Source: Streptomyces globosus (GTDB lineage: Bacteria > Actinomycetota > Actinomycetes > Streptomycetales > Streptomycetaceae). From it: DNA of 64,000 nt. The notes below the pieces were generated by a model that saw only the letters and a program-made list of their open reading frames with translations, was not told the DNA's origin and did not search any database. The position numbers and the translations under genes are program-made. The number at the start of each line of letters is the position of its first letter. Position 1 is the first letter of the stretch. The stretch spans positions 6,799,361-6,863,360 of the forward strand of contig NZ_CP030862.1 of NCBI RefSeq assembly GCF_003325375.1. The letters are read 5' to 3'. Below, in pieces: positions 43,160 through 52,014 of this stretch.

Positions 43160-44242
43160 ATGGGTTCGGTTCGCGTAGCCATCGTCGGCGTGGGCAACTG
43201 CGCCGCCTCGCTGGTGCAGGGCGTCGAGTACTACAAGGACGCCGACCCGGCGGCCAAGGTCCCCGGTCTGATGCACGTCCAGTTCGGCGACTACCACGTG
43301 GGCGACGTCGAGTTCGTCGCCGCGTTCGACGTCGACGCGAAGAAGGTCGGCCTCGACCTCGCGGACGCCATCGGGGCCAGCGAGAACAACACCATCAAGA
43401 TCTGCGACGTCCCCACCACGGGCGTGACCGTCCAGCGCGGCCACACCCTGGACGGCCTGGGCAAGTACTACCGCGCGACGATCGAGGAGTCCCCCGAGGC
43501 CCCGGTCGACGTGGTCCAGGTCCTCAAGGACCGCCAGGTCGACGTCCTGGTCTGCTACCTGCCCGTCGGTTCCGAGGACGCGGCGAAGTTTTACGCCCAG
43601 TGCGCCATCGACGCCAAGGTCGCCTTCGTCAACGCCCTCCCGGTCTTCATCGCCGGCACCAAGGAGTGGGCCGACAAGTTCACCGAGGCCGGTGTCCCGA
43701 TCGTCGGCGACGACATCAAGTCGCAGGTCGGCGCCACCATCACGCACCGCGTGATGGCGAAGCTGTTCGAGGACCGCGGCGTCCGCCTGGAGCGCACCAT
43801 GCAGCTCAACGTGGGCGGCAACATGGACTTCAAGAACATGCTGGAGCGCGAGCGCCTCGAGTCGAAGAAGATCTCGAAGACGCAGGCCGTCACCTCGCAG
43901 ATCCCCGACCGCGACCTCGGCGACAAGAACGTCCACATCGGCCCGTCCGACTACGTCGCGTGGCTCGACGACCGCAAGTGGGCCTACGTCCGCCTCGAGG
44001 GCCGCGCCTTCGGCGACGTCCCGCTGAACCTCGAGTACAAGCTCGAGGTGTGGGACTCCCCGAACTCCGCCGGTGTCATCATCGACGCCCTGCGCGCCGC
44101 GAAGATCGCCAAGGACCGGGGCGTCGGCGGCCCGATCCTGTCGGCGTCCAGCTACTTCATGAAGTCCCCGCCGGTCCAGTACTTCGACGACGAGGCGCTG
44201 GAGAACGTCGAGAAGTTCATCCGCGGCGAGGTCGAGCGCTAA
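43160..44242 (+). CDS. ino1: inositol-1-phosphate synthase
   Basis: A 360-aa NAD-dependent enzyme that converts glucose-6-phosphate to myo-inositol-1-phosphate, the first step toward inositol and mycothiol in actinobacteria. The N-terminal Rossmann motif is VRVAIVGVGNCAASLVQGVEYY; NVGGNMDFKNM and YLPVGSEDAAKFY are conserved. Start ATG 43160 follows CAGGGAGC. Length is as in other actinobacteria. A terminator follows at 44304-44332. Confidence 0.95.
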   Translation: MGSVRVAIVGVGNCAASLVQGVEYYKDADPAAKVPGLMHVQFGDYHVGDVEFVAAFDVDAKKVGLDLADAIGASENNTIKICDVPTTGVTVQRGHTLDGLGKYYRATIEESPEAPVDVVQVLKDRQVDVLVCYLPVGSEDAAKFYAQCAIDAKVAFVNALPVFIAGTKEWADKFTEAGVPIVGDDIKSQVGATITHRVMAKLFEDRGVRLERTMQLNVGGNMDFKNMLERERLESKKISKTQAVTSQIPDRDLGDKNVHIGPSDYVAWLDDRKWAYVRLEGRAFGDVPLNLEYKLEVWDSPNSAGVIIDALRAAKIAKDRGVGGPILSASSYFMKSPPVQYFDDEALENVEKFIRGEVER

Positions 44243-44303
44243 ACAGGACCGGTCCGGAGCGCCGGGGCCGCCGTCCCCCGGTCTCCACCCGCCGTTCCGC
44301 CGG

Positions 44304-44332
44304 GGTCCCCGGGCAATCTGCCCGGGGACCCT
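44304..44332 (+). terminator. terminator after ino1
   Basis: GGGTCCCCGGGCA, 3-nt loop, TGCCCGGGGACCC: a perfect 13-bp stem, 62 nt after the ino1 stop and 24 nt before the MFS start. Confidence 0.85.
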
Positions 44333-44355
44333 CCTCGTGTGTGAACCTTGCCCTC

Positions 44356-45636
44356 ATGCCCGTCGTACGTGATCTGCGCGTACTCCTGCGCCTGAGGGAC
44401 TTCCGCAACCTGCTCGCCGTACGGCTGTTCTCGCAGGCCGCCGACGGTGTCTACCAGGTGGCCCTGGCCACCCACGTGGTCTTCTCCCCCGAGAAGCAGA
44501 CCTCGCCGGCCGCCGTCGCCTCGGCCATGGCGGTCCTGCTGCTGCCGTACTCCGTCATCGGGCCCTTCGCCGGAGTGCTCCTGGACCGCTGGCGACGCCG
44601 CCAGGTCTTCCTCTACGGCAACCTGCTGCGGGCCCTCCTCGCCTGCATCACCGCAGTGCTGGTCGCCACCTCCGTCCCCGAGTGGCTCTTCTACGCCTCG
44701 GCCCTGTCCGTGACCGCCGTCAACCGCTTCGTCCTGGCGGGGCTCGCCGCCTCCCTGCCCCGCGTCGTCGCGCCCGCCCAGCTGGTCACCGCCAACGCGC
44801 TGTCCCCGACGGCCGGGACCCTTGCGGCGACCGCAGGCGGAGGCCTCGCCTTCCTGCTGCGGTTCGTCGCCGCCGACTCCGACGCCCTCGTGGTCCTGCT
44901 CGGCGCCGCCCTCTACCTCGGAGCGGCGCTGATGTCGCTGCGCCTGGCCGTCGGCCTGCTGGGACCGGACCATCCGCCCGGCACCGTCCACCCGTCGGTG
45001 GTCCAGGGCGTCGCGCTCACCGTCCGGGGGATGGCCGCGGGGCTGCGGCACCTCGCCGAGCGCCGCGAGGCCGCCCAGGCACTGGCCGCCATGACCATGA
45101 TGCGGTTCTGCTACGGAGCCCTGACGGTGACGCTGCTGATGCTCTGCCGCTACGCCTGGTCGGACACCGAGTCCGACGGCCTCGCCCTGCTGGGGCTCGC
45201 GGTGGGCGTCTCGGGGGCGGGCTTCTTCGCCGCGGCCGTGGTCACACCGTGGGCGGCCGGCCGCCTGGGCACCCGCGGCTGGATCACCGTGTGCTCCGCA
45301 GCCGCAGCGGTCCTGGTGCCCGCCCTCGGCCTGTCGTTCCTGCCGGAGCCCATGCTGGCCGCCGCCTTCGTCCTCGGCCTCGCCACCCAGGGAGCGAAGA
45401 TCGCCACCGACACCGTGGTGCAGTCCCGTGTGGACGACGACTTCCGGGGGCGCGTCTTCTCCGTCTACGACGTGCTGTTCAACATCGCCTTCGTCGCCGC
45501 CGCGGCCGTCAGCTCGCTGGTGCTCCCCGCGGACGGCCGCTCGGCAGTACTCCTCGTGGGCGTCGCGGTCCTCTACGCCCTGACCGCGCTCTACCTGGGG
45601 CGGCGGCCCGGTGTTTCACGTGAAACACGCCCCTGA
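44356..45636 (+). CDS. MFS transporter
   Basis: A 426-aa protein with about 12 TM helices of the major facilitator superfamily (LFSQAADGVYQVALATHVVF; the A-motif-like loop FAGVLLDRWRRRQVFLYGNLLRA). Likely an exporter. ATG 44356 is used. The gene ends in a parS site read in frame as V-S-R-E-T, five residues from the C-terminus. Confidence 0.85.
   Translation: MPVVRDLRVLLRLRDFRNLLAVRLFSQAADGVYQVALATHVVFSPEKQTSPAAVASAMAVLLLPYSVIGPFAGVLLDRWRRRQVFLYGNLLRALLACITAVLVATSVPEWLFYASALSVTAVNRFVLAGLAASLPRVVAPAQLVTANALSPTAGTLAATAGGGLAFLLRFVAADSDALVVLLGAALYLGAALMSLRLAVGLLGPDHPPGTVHPSVVQGVALTVRGMAAGLRHLAERREAAQALAAMTMMRFCYGALTVTLLMLCRYAWSDTESDGLALLGLAVGVSGAGFFAAAVVTPWAAGRLGTRGWITVCSAAAAVLVPALGLSFLPEPMLAAAFVLGLATQGAKIATDTVVQSRVDDDFRGRVFSVYDVLFNIAFVAAAAVSSLVLPADGRSAVLLVGVAVLYALTALYLGRRPGVSRETRP
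45613..45626. promoter_or_regulatory. parS site
   Basis: Perfect ParB site inside the last codons of the MFS gene; a second copy lies 40 bp downstream. Confidence 0.95.
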
Positions 45637-45665
45637 CCCGGCAGGCGGGCCGGGCCCGCGGCAAC

Positions 45666-45679
45666 GTTTCACGTGAAAC
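45666..45679. promoter_or_regulatory. parS site
   Basis: Perfect ParB site in the intergenic gap before the convergent CCA-enzyme gene. Confidence 0.95.
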
Positions 45680-45700
45680 ACAGCGCGGGCCCCTCCCGCA

Positions 45701-47143
45701 TCAGGCCTGAGCAGCCCACCACTCGCGGAGGGCCGAGACCGCCGCCTCGCGCTCCATGGGCCCGTTCTCCAGCCGCAGCTCCAGCAGGAACGCATAGGCC
45801 CTGCCGACCACGGGGCCGGGACCGACGCCCAGCTCCTGCATGATCTCGTTGCCGTCCAGGTCGGGCCGGATCGCGTCCAGCTCCTCCTGCTCCTGGAGCT
45901 GCGCAATGCGCTCCTCCAGGCTGTCGTACGTCCGGGAGAGCGCGTTGGCCTTGCGCTTGTTGCGCGTCGTGCAGTCGGACCGGGTCAGCTTGTGCAGGCG
46001 GTCCAGCAGCGGGCCGGCGTCGCGGACGTAGCGCCGCACCGCCGAGTCGGTCCACTCGCCGTCGCCGTAGCCGTGGAACCGCAGGTGCAGCTCGATCAGC
46101 CGGCAGACGTCCTTGACCATCTCGTTGGAGTACTTCAGCGCGGTCATGCGCTTCTTGGCCATCTTGGCGCCCACCACCTCGTGGTGGTGGAAGGAGACCC
46201 GGCCGTCGCTCTCGAAGCGCCGGGTACGGGGCTTGCCGATGTCGTGGAGGAGCGCGGCGAGCCGCAGGACCAGGTCCGGGCCGTCCTCCTCCAGCGCCAT
46301 CGCCTGCTCCAGCACGATCAGCGAGTGCTCGTAGACATCCTTGTGCCGGTGGTGCTCGTCACTCTCCAGCCGCAGCGCCGGCAGCTCGGGCAGCACCCGG
46401 TCGGCCAGCCCGGTGTCCACGAGCAGCCCGAGGCCCTTGCGCGGGTGGGCGGAGAGCATGAGCTTGTTCAGCTCGGCCTGCACCCGCTCCGCCGAGACGA
46501 TCTCGATCCGCTCGGACATCGCCTTCATCGCGGCCACGACGTCCTGCGCGACCTCGAAGTCGAGCTGGGCGGCGAACCGCGCCGCGCGCAGCATCCGCAG
46601 CGGGTCGTCGGAGAAGGAGTCCTCAGGGGTGCCGGGCGTGCGCAGGACGCCCGTCCGCAGGTCTTCCAGGCCGCCGTGCGGGTCCACGAACTCCTTCTGC
46701 GGGAGCGCCACGGCCATGGCGTTCACGGTGAAGTCGCGCCGGACGAGGTCCTCCTCGATGGAGTGGCCGTAGGAGACCTCGGGCTTGCGGGAGGTGCGGT
46801 CGTAGGACTCCGAGCGGTACGTCGTGACCTCGATCTGGAAGCCGCCCTTCTGGGCGCCGACGGTCCCGAAGGCGATCCCGACGTCCCAGACCGAGTCCGC
46901 CCACGGACGGACGATCTTCAGGACGTCCTCGGGGCGGGCGTCGGTGGTGAAGTCGAGGTCGTTGCCGAGACGGCCGAGCAGCGCGTCGCGGACGGACCCG
47001 CCGACCAGGGCGAGGCTGAATCCCGCCTCCTGGAACAGGCGGCCGAGCTCGTCGGCGGCAGGGGCGACCCGCAGCAGTTCACTGACCGCGCGGCTCTGCA
47101 CCTGACTCAGGGCACTGGGGGTGTCTTCATTGGCGTTCGGCAC
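45701..47143 (-). CDS. CCA tRNA nucleotidyltransferase
   Basis: A 480-aa class II CCA-adding enzyme. Head: FSLALVGGSVRDALLGRLGNDLDFTTDARP (GGSVRD and DLDF metal-binding); VRRDFTVNAMAV; RMLRAARFAAQLDF. An HD domain follows (LLHDIGKPRTR, SFHHHEVVG). It adds the 3'-CCA to tRNAs. Divergent from the DUF6049 gene. Confidence 0.95.
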   Translation of the reverse strand: MPNANEDTPSALSQVQSRAVSELLRVAPAADELGRLFQEAGFSLALVGGSVRDALLGRLGNDLDFTTDARPEDVLKIVRPWADSVWDVGIAFGTVGAQKGGFQIEVTTYRSESYDRTSRKPEVSYGHSIEEDLVRRDFTVNAMAVALPQKEFVDPHGGLEDLRTGVLRTPGTPEDSFSDDPLRMLRAARFAAQLDFEVAQDVVAAMKAMSERIEIVSAERVQAELNKLMLSAHPRKGLGLLVDTGLADRVLPELPALRLESDEHHRHKDVYEHSLIVLEQAMALEEDGPDLVLRLAALLHDIGKPRTRRFESDGRVSFHHHEVVGAKMAKKRMTALKYSNEMVKDVCRLIELHLRFHGYGDGEWTDSAVRRYVRDAGPLLDRLHKLTRSDCTTRNKRKANALSRTYDSLEERIAQLQEQEELDAIRPDLDGNEIMQELGVGPGPVVGRAYAFLLELRLENGPMEREAAVSALREWWAAQA

Positions 47144-47327
47144 AACAGAAAAGGGTACGTGCCCCGCCCGGAGGGGGCTCCCCCGTTTCCGGCACCCCGC
47201 CCTCCGGCGGCCCCGGTGCCGGGCCGATCATGTGGAGCAAGGCGCGGCACTCGCGCCCGGCGGGTCTCGTTACCATTCCTGGACGCACGAACGACGACCA
47301 CTGACACTGCGAGGGACGGGTTAGCGC

Positions 47328-49688
47328 GTGGCCGAGCCGGCAGACATCCAGGGGGCTTCCCCCGCTCCTGCCCGGCGCCGCTGGCTGCGGCGCGCCGTCG
47401 TCCTGCTCTGCGGGACGCCGCTGCTCGGCGCCCTCGTCCAGCCACCCGCCCCGGCGGACGCGGCCGCGACGGGCTCCGTGGATGTGCAGCTCACCACAGT
47501 GGCTCCCGCCGCCCCGGTCAAGGGCGACACGCTGACGATCTCCGGAACGGTGGTCAACAACGGCCGCGAGACGATCACCGCGGCCCACGTGGGGCTCCGG
47601 GTCGGGTCCGCCCTGAGTGACCGCACCTCGATCGACGAGGCCGCGGACCGGACCGGTTTCCGGGCGGGCACCGACCCCGGCGAGGTCGACCAGGCGTACT
47701 CGGTGAAGGTCGCCTCGCTGCCCTCCAAGGTCAGCCAGACGTTCACGCTGACGATCCCGGTGAACAAGCTGGGGCTGGAGAAGGAGGGCGTCTACCCGCT
47801 GGGCGTCTCCCTCTCCGGCGAGACCGACAGCCGCCCCTACGAGCAGGTCCTCGGCATCAAGCGGACCTTCCTTCCCTGGCAGCCGGAGCCGGCCGCCAAG
47901 CGCTCCCAGCTGACGTACCTGTGGCCGCTGATCTCCACGACCCGCCTGACGGCGGAGACGGGCTCGGACGAGCTGCAGACCCCGGTCTTCCTCGACGACT
48001 CCCTCGCGGACGAGCTCCGGACCGGCGGCCGGCTGGAGCGGATGGTCTCCCTCGGCAAGGAGCTGCCGGTCACCTGGGTCATCGACCCCGACCTGCTGTA
48101 CACGGTCGACGCGATGACCAAGGGCTACCGCCACCGCACCCCGGACGGCCGGGTCGTCCAAGGCCGGAACAAGGCCGTCGCCGAGCAGTGGCTCGCCTCG
48201 CTGGAGGCGGCGGTCCAGAGCAAGAAGGTCGTGGCCCTCCCGTTCGCCGACCCCGACATCGCCTCCCTCGCCCACCAGGGCAAGGACGTCTCAGGCACGC
48301 TCGGACAGCTCCGGCCGGCCACGGACAAGGCGAAGCAGGCGGTGGAGACCGTCCTGCACGTCACCCCGTCCACCGACTTCTCCTGGCCCGTCGAGGGCGC
48401 GATCGACCCGTCGATCGTGAACGTGGCCACCTCGGCCGGCGCCCACCACGTGCTGGCGCGCAGCGACAGCCTGCAGGAGACCGGCGCCCTCGGGTACACC
48501 CCGTCGGCGGCCCGCCCCATCGGCGCGGGCGCCACGGCCGTCGTGGCCGACGCCGACCTGTCGACGGCCTTCGAGGGCGACATGCTGAGCGCCTCGAACT
48601 CCACCCTGGCCGTGCAGCGATTCCTCGCCCACAGCCTGGCCCTGAACCTGCAGAAGACCGACAGCCAGCGGAGCTTCGTCGTCACCCCGCAGCGGATGCC
48701 GACCGCCAGCCAGGCCCAGTCCATGGCCGAAGCCCTCCGCGCCCTCCAGCCGGGCCGCTGGACGCAGCCCGCGGACCTGGAGGCCGCAGCCGCCGCCAAG
48801 CCGGACGCGGGCGTGAACACGCAGGTGCCGGGCGCCGGCCAGTACCCCGACGCGCTGCGCAAGACGGAACTGCCGGTCGCCGCCTTCGAGAAGATCCGCA
48901 CCACCCAGAACACGCTCGACCACTTCAAGGCCATCCTGACGGCCCCCGACCGCGTCGAGATCCCGTTCGGGAACACCACGAACCGCGAGATGTCCACCTC
49001 GTGGCGCGGCCGCCCCCAGGACGCCGGGCACTACCGCAACCAGGTCCAGCAGTACCTGGTCGGCCTGACCGAGAAGGTCAAGGTCGTCCCCAAGTCCGAC
49101 GCCACCCTGTCCGGCCACAGCGCGACGATCCCCGTGAGCGTCCAGAACAGCCTCGTCCAGGACGTGCACGGGCTCGTCCTGCGGGTGAAGTCGGCGAACC
49201 CGACCCGCCTGGTGTTCGGCAGGAGCGGGGAGGCGGAGCAGCAGGTCACCGTCCAGGGCGGGCACAGCCAGACGGTGAAGTTCACCGCGAACGCGACGGC
49301 GAGCGGACCCGTCGAGGTCACCGCCCAGCTCTTCACCGAGAACGGCGTCCCGTACGGCAAGGAGCGCAGGTTCACAGTGGAGGCGACCGAGATCACCCCG
49401 ACCGTGATGCTCGTCATCGCGGGCGGTGTGCTCCTCCTCGTGCTGGCGGGCGTCAAGATGTACGCCAGCCGCAAGCGCGTGGCCGCCCGGGCCGCCGCGG
49501 AGGAGGCCGCAGAGCCGGCCGGCGACGGCGGGGAACCGGCCGGGGATGCCGCGGAGCCGGCCGGGGATGCCGCGGAGCCGGCCGAGGGTGCGCGGCCGGC
49601 CGACGGCATGCAGCCGAGTGACGGCACCCCGGACACCGGAGCGCAAAGCACCGGCCGGTCCGGCGCGGGTGAGACAGTGGACCGTTGA
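47328..49688 (+). CDS. DUF6049-like secreted/anchored envelope protein
   Basis: A 786-aa protein with an N-terminal signal anchor (WLRRAVVLLCGTPLLGALV, residues ~18-36), a long extracytoplasmic region with Ig-like beta segments (GDTLTISGTVVNNG; VKSANPTRLVFG) and a C-terminal TM (VMLVIAGGVLLLVLAGVKMY) followed by a cytoplasmic tail with AEPAGDA repeats. Conserved in this position between the CCA enzyme and murJ in Streptomyces. Function unknown; context suggests envelope biogenesis with MurJ. Confidence 0.8.
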   Translation: MAEPADIQGASPAPARRRWLRRAVVLLCGTPLLGALVQPPAPADAAATGSVDVQLTTVAPAAPVKGDTLTISGTVVNNGRETITAAHVGLRVGSALSDRTSIDEAADRTGFRAGTDPGEVDQAYSVKVASLPSKVSQTFTLTIPVNKLGLEKEGVYPLGVSLSGETDSRPYEQVLGIKRTFLPWQPEPAAKRSQLTYLWPLISTTRLTAETGSDELQTPVFLDDSLADELRTGGRLERMVSLGKELPVTWVIDPDLLYTVDAMTKGYRHRTPDGRVVQGRNKAVAEQWLASLEAAVQSKKVVALPFADPDIASLAHQGKDVSGTLGQLRPATDKAKQAVETVLHVTPSTDFSWPVEGAIDPSIVNVATSAGAHHVLARSDSLQETGALGYTPSAARPIGAGATAVVADADLSTAFEGDMLSASNSTLAVQRFLAHSLALNLQKTDSQRSFVVTPQRMPTASQAQSMAEALRALQPGRWTQPADLEAAAAAKPDAGVNTQVPGAGQYPDALRKTELPVAAFEKIRTTQNTLDHFKAILTAPDRVEIPFGNTTNREMSTSWRGRPQDAGHYRNQVQQYLVGLTEKVKVVPKSDATLSGHSATIPVSVQNSLVQDVHGLVLRVKSANPTRLVFGRSGEAEQQVTVQGGHSQTVKFTANATASGPVEVTAQLFTENGVPYGKERRFTVEATEITPTVMLVIAGGVLLLVLAGVKMYASRKRVAARAAAEEAAEPAGDGGEPAGDAAEPAGDAAEPAEGARPADGMQPSDGTPDTGAQSTGRSGAGETVDR
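49519..49585 (+). repeat. EPAGDxA coding repeats
   Basis: Four near-identical 24-nt units (GCCGGGGATGCCGCGGAGCC type) encode EPAGDGG/EPAGDAA in the tail of the DUF6049-like protein. Confidence 0.7.
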
Positions 49689-49734
49689 GCGATGCCGTGG
49701 CCGGCCGGCCTGGGGACGATGAGGTGGGGTTTCG

Positions 49735-51897
49735 ATGAACGCGCCGTACGACGGTGACCGCGCGCAGGGCACTGGCGCGCCCGCGCCCTACCCGGGCGCC
49801 GACCCGGGCGGTCAGGTTCCCGCGCCCGCCCCCGGGCCGGACCGGGACCCGTACGTCCAGGACGCCTACGACCGCGACCCCTACCGGTCGCACGACCTGT
49901 CGGCCCAGGACCCCGTGGCCGAGGTCCTCTACGACCGGGCCTCCCACCCCCCGCCGCCGCCCGGCACCTACCAGGAGCCGGGGCCGCTGTACGCGGCGCC
50001 GCAGACGGCCGCACCCGCCCCCGACCCGCGCGTGTGGGCGCAGACGCCGCCGCCCGAGCCGGACGGCCCCTCCCGCCACCTCCGGTACGGCGACCGCCCG
50101 GGCACCACCGAGTTCGTCGGCGTCGACGCGCTGGTCACCACTGCCGGGGAGGACGAGCCGCAGACCGACGCCTTCGCGCACCTGTACCGGGACCAGCAGG
50201 CCACCCCCGGCACAGCCGTCGAGGACGCCCCCGTCGCGGCCCCGGCACCGAGCAAGCCGGCCGGCCGGGCCTCCGGGCTGCTGAAGTCCAGCGCCCTGAT
50301 GGCCGCCGGAACGATCGTCTCCCGCATCACCGGCTTCCTGCGGACCCTCGTCATCGCCGCGGCGATCGGCGTCGGCACGTTCAACGACACGTACCAGATC
50401 GCCAACACGCTGCCGACGATGATCTACGTGCTGGTCGGCGGAGGCGCGCTCAACGCCGTCTTCATCCCCCAGCTCGTCCGGGCCATGAAGAACGACAGCG
50501 ACGGGGGCCAGGCTTACGCCAACCGGCTGCTGACCCTGGTCGTCGTCCTGCTGGCCGCCATCACCACCATCTGCGTGCTCGCCGCACCGGTGTTCATCAC
50601 GATGATGTCGCCGAAGATCGCCTCCGACCCGGACCAGATGGACGTGGCGGTCGCGTTCGCCCGCTACTGCCTGCCCACCATGTTCTTCATGGGCGTGCAC
50701 GTGGTGCTCGGTCAGATCCTCAACGCGCGGGGCAGGTTCGGCGCGATGATGTGGACGCCGGTCCTCAACAACATCGTCGTCATCGCCACGTTCGGGGCGT
50801 TCATCTGGGCCTTCGGCGGCTTCACCACCTCCGGTGTCAGCGCCGCCACCGTCACCCCGGAGGGCGTGCGCCTGCTCGGCCTCGGCACCCTCCTCGGCCT
50901 CACCGTGCAGGCGCTGGCGATGCTGCCGTACCTGCGCGACGCCGGGTTCGCCCCGCGCCTGCGATTCGACTGGAAGGGCCACGGCCTCGGCAAGGCCGCC
51001 CGCCTCGCCAAGTGGACGTTCTTCTTCGTCCTCGCCAACCAGGTCGGCCTCGTCGTCGTGACCCAGCTGGCCACCTGGGCCGGCTCGGTCGCCGAGAAGC
51101 AGGGCCACCCCGGCACCGGCATCACCGCCTACAACTACGCGCTGCTGCTGTGGCAGATGCCGCAGGCCATCATCACCGTCTCCGTCATGACGGCCGTCCT
51201 GCCCCGCATCTCCCGCTCCGCCCACGACGGCGACGCGGCCGCCGTCCGCGACGACATCTCCTACGGCCTGCGCACCTCGGCCGTCGCGATCGTGCCCTGC
51301 GCCTTCGCCTTCCTCGCCCTCGGCGTCCCGATGGCCACGCTGCTGTACGCGGGTTCCGGCGACGGCGCCCGCAACATCGGCTACGTGCTGATGGCGTTCG
51401 GCCTCGGCCTCATCCCCTACTCGGTCCAGTACGTGGTGCTGCGCGGCTTCTACGCCTACGAGGACACGCGCACGCCCTTCTACAACACGGTCATCGTGGC
51501 CGCCGTCAACGCGGCCGTCTCCACCGCCGCGTTCTTCGTGCTCCCCGCCCGCTGGGCCGTCGTCGGCATGGCCGCCGCCTACGGACTCGGCTACGCCGTC
51601 GGCGTCGGCGTCGCATGGAAGCGGCTGCGCAAGCGGCTCGGCGGCGACCTCGACGGCGCCCACGTGCGGCGCACCTACGCCCGCCTCACCGGCGCCTGCA
51701 TCCCGGCGGCCGCCGTCGCCGGAGGCGCCGCGTACGCGGTCACGCAGTGGCTGGGCAGCGGAGTCGCCGGCTCCCTCGCGTCGCTGACCGCGGGTCTCAT
51801 CGCGCTGGCCGCCGTCTTCCTCCTGGCCGCCAAGCGGATGCGCATCGAGGAGCTCAACGCCATGGTCGGGATGGTTCGCGGACGCATGGGGCGCTGA
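49735..51897 (+). CDS. murJ: lipid II flippase MurJ (MviN)
   Basis: A 720-aa membrane protein. After ~175 residues of Pro/Asp-rich cytoplasmic extension come about 14 TM helices, with the MOP-superfamily features SSALMAAGTIVSRITGFLRT, FNDTYQIANTLPTMIYVLVGGGALNAVFIPQL. It flips lipid II across the membrane. The next gene is a pseudokinase, echoing the Mycobacterium arrangement in which a pseudokinase domain is fused to MurJ. Confidence 0.93.
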   Translation: MNAPYDGDRAQGTGAPAPYPGADPGGQVPAPAPGPDRDPYVQDAYDRDPYRSHDLSAQDPVAEVLYDRASHPPPPPGTYQEPGPLYAAPQTAAPAPDPRVWAQTPPPEPDGPSRHLRYGDRPGTTEFVGVDALVTTAGEDEPQTDAFAHLYRDQQATPGTAVEDAPVAAPAPSKPAGRASGLLKSSALMAAGTIVSRITGFLRTLVIAAAIGVGTFNDTYQIANTLPTMIYVLVGGGALNAVFIPQLVRAMKNDSDGGQAYANRLLTLVVVLLAAITTICVLAAPVFITMMSPKIASDPDQMDVAVAFARYCLPTMFFMGVHVVLGQILNARGRFGAMMWTPVLNNIVVIATFGAFIWAFGGFTTSGVSAATVTPEGVRLLGLGTLLGLTVQALAMLPYLRDAGFAPRLRFDWKGHGLGKAARLAKWTFFFVLANQVGLVVVTQLATWAGSVAEKQGHPGTGITAYNYALLLWQMPQAIITVSVMTAVLPRISRSAHDGDAAAVRDDISYGLRTSAVAIVPCAFAFLALGVPMATLLYAGSGDGARNIGYVLMAFGLGLIPYSVQYVVLRGFYAYEDTRTPFYNTVIVAAVNAAVSTAAFFVLPARWAVVGMAAAYGLGYAVGVGVAWKRLRKRLGGDLDGAHVRRTYARLTGACIPAAAVAGGAAYAVTQWLGSGVAGSLASLTAGLIALAAVFLLAAKRMRIEELNAMVGMVRGRMGR

Positions 51898-52014
51898 TGC
51901 GCACAACCGTCGCACTCCTTCGCGTGTCGTGCATAGCGCCGGACTGTGGGCACAATTGGCATGGCTTCGCAGACTGGCCGACAGCGCGTAACGGATGGGG
52001 AGGCAGGAACGACG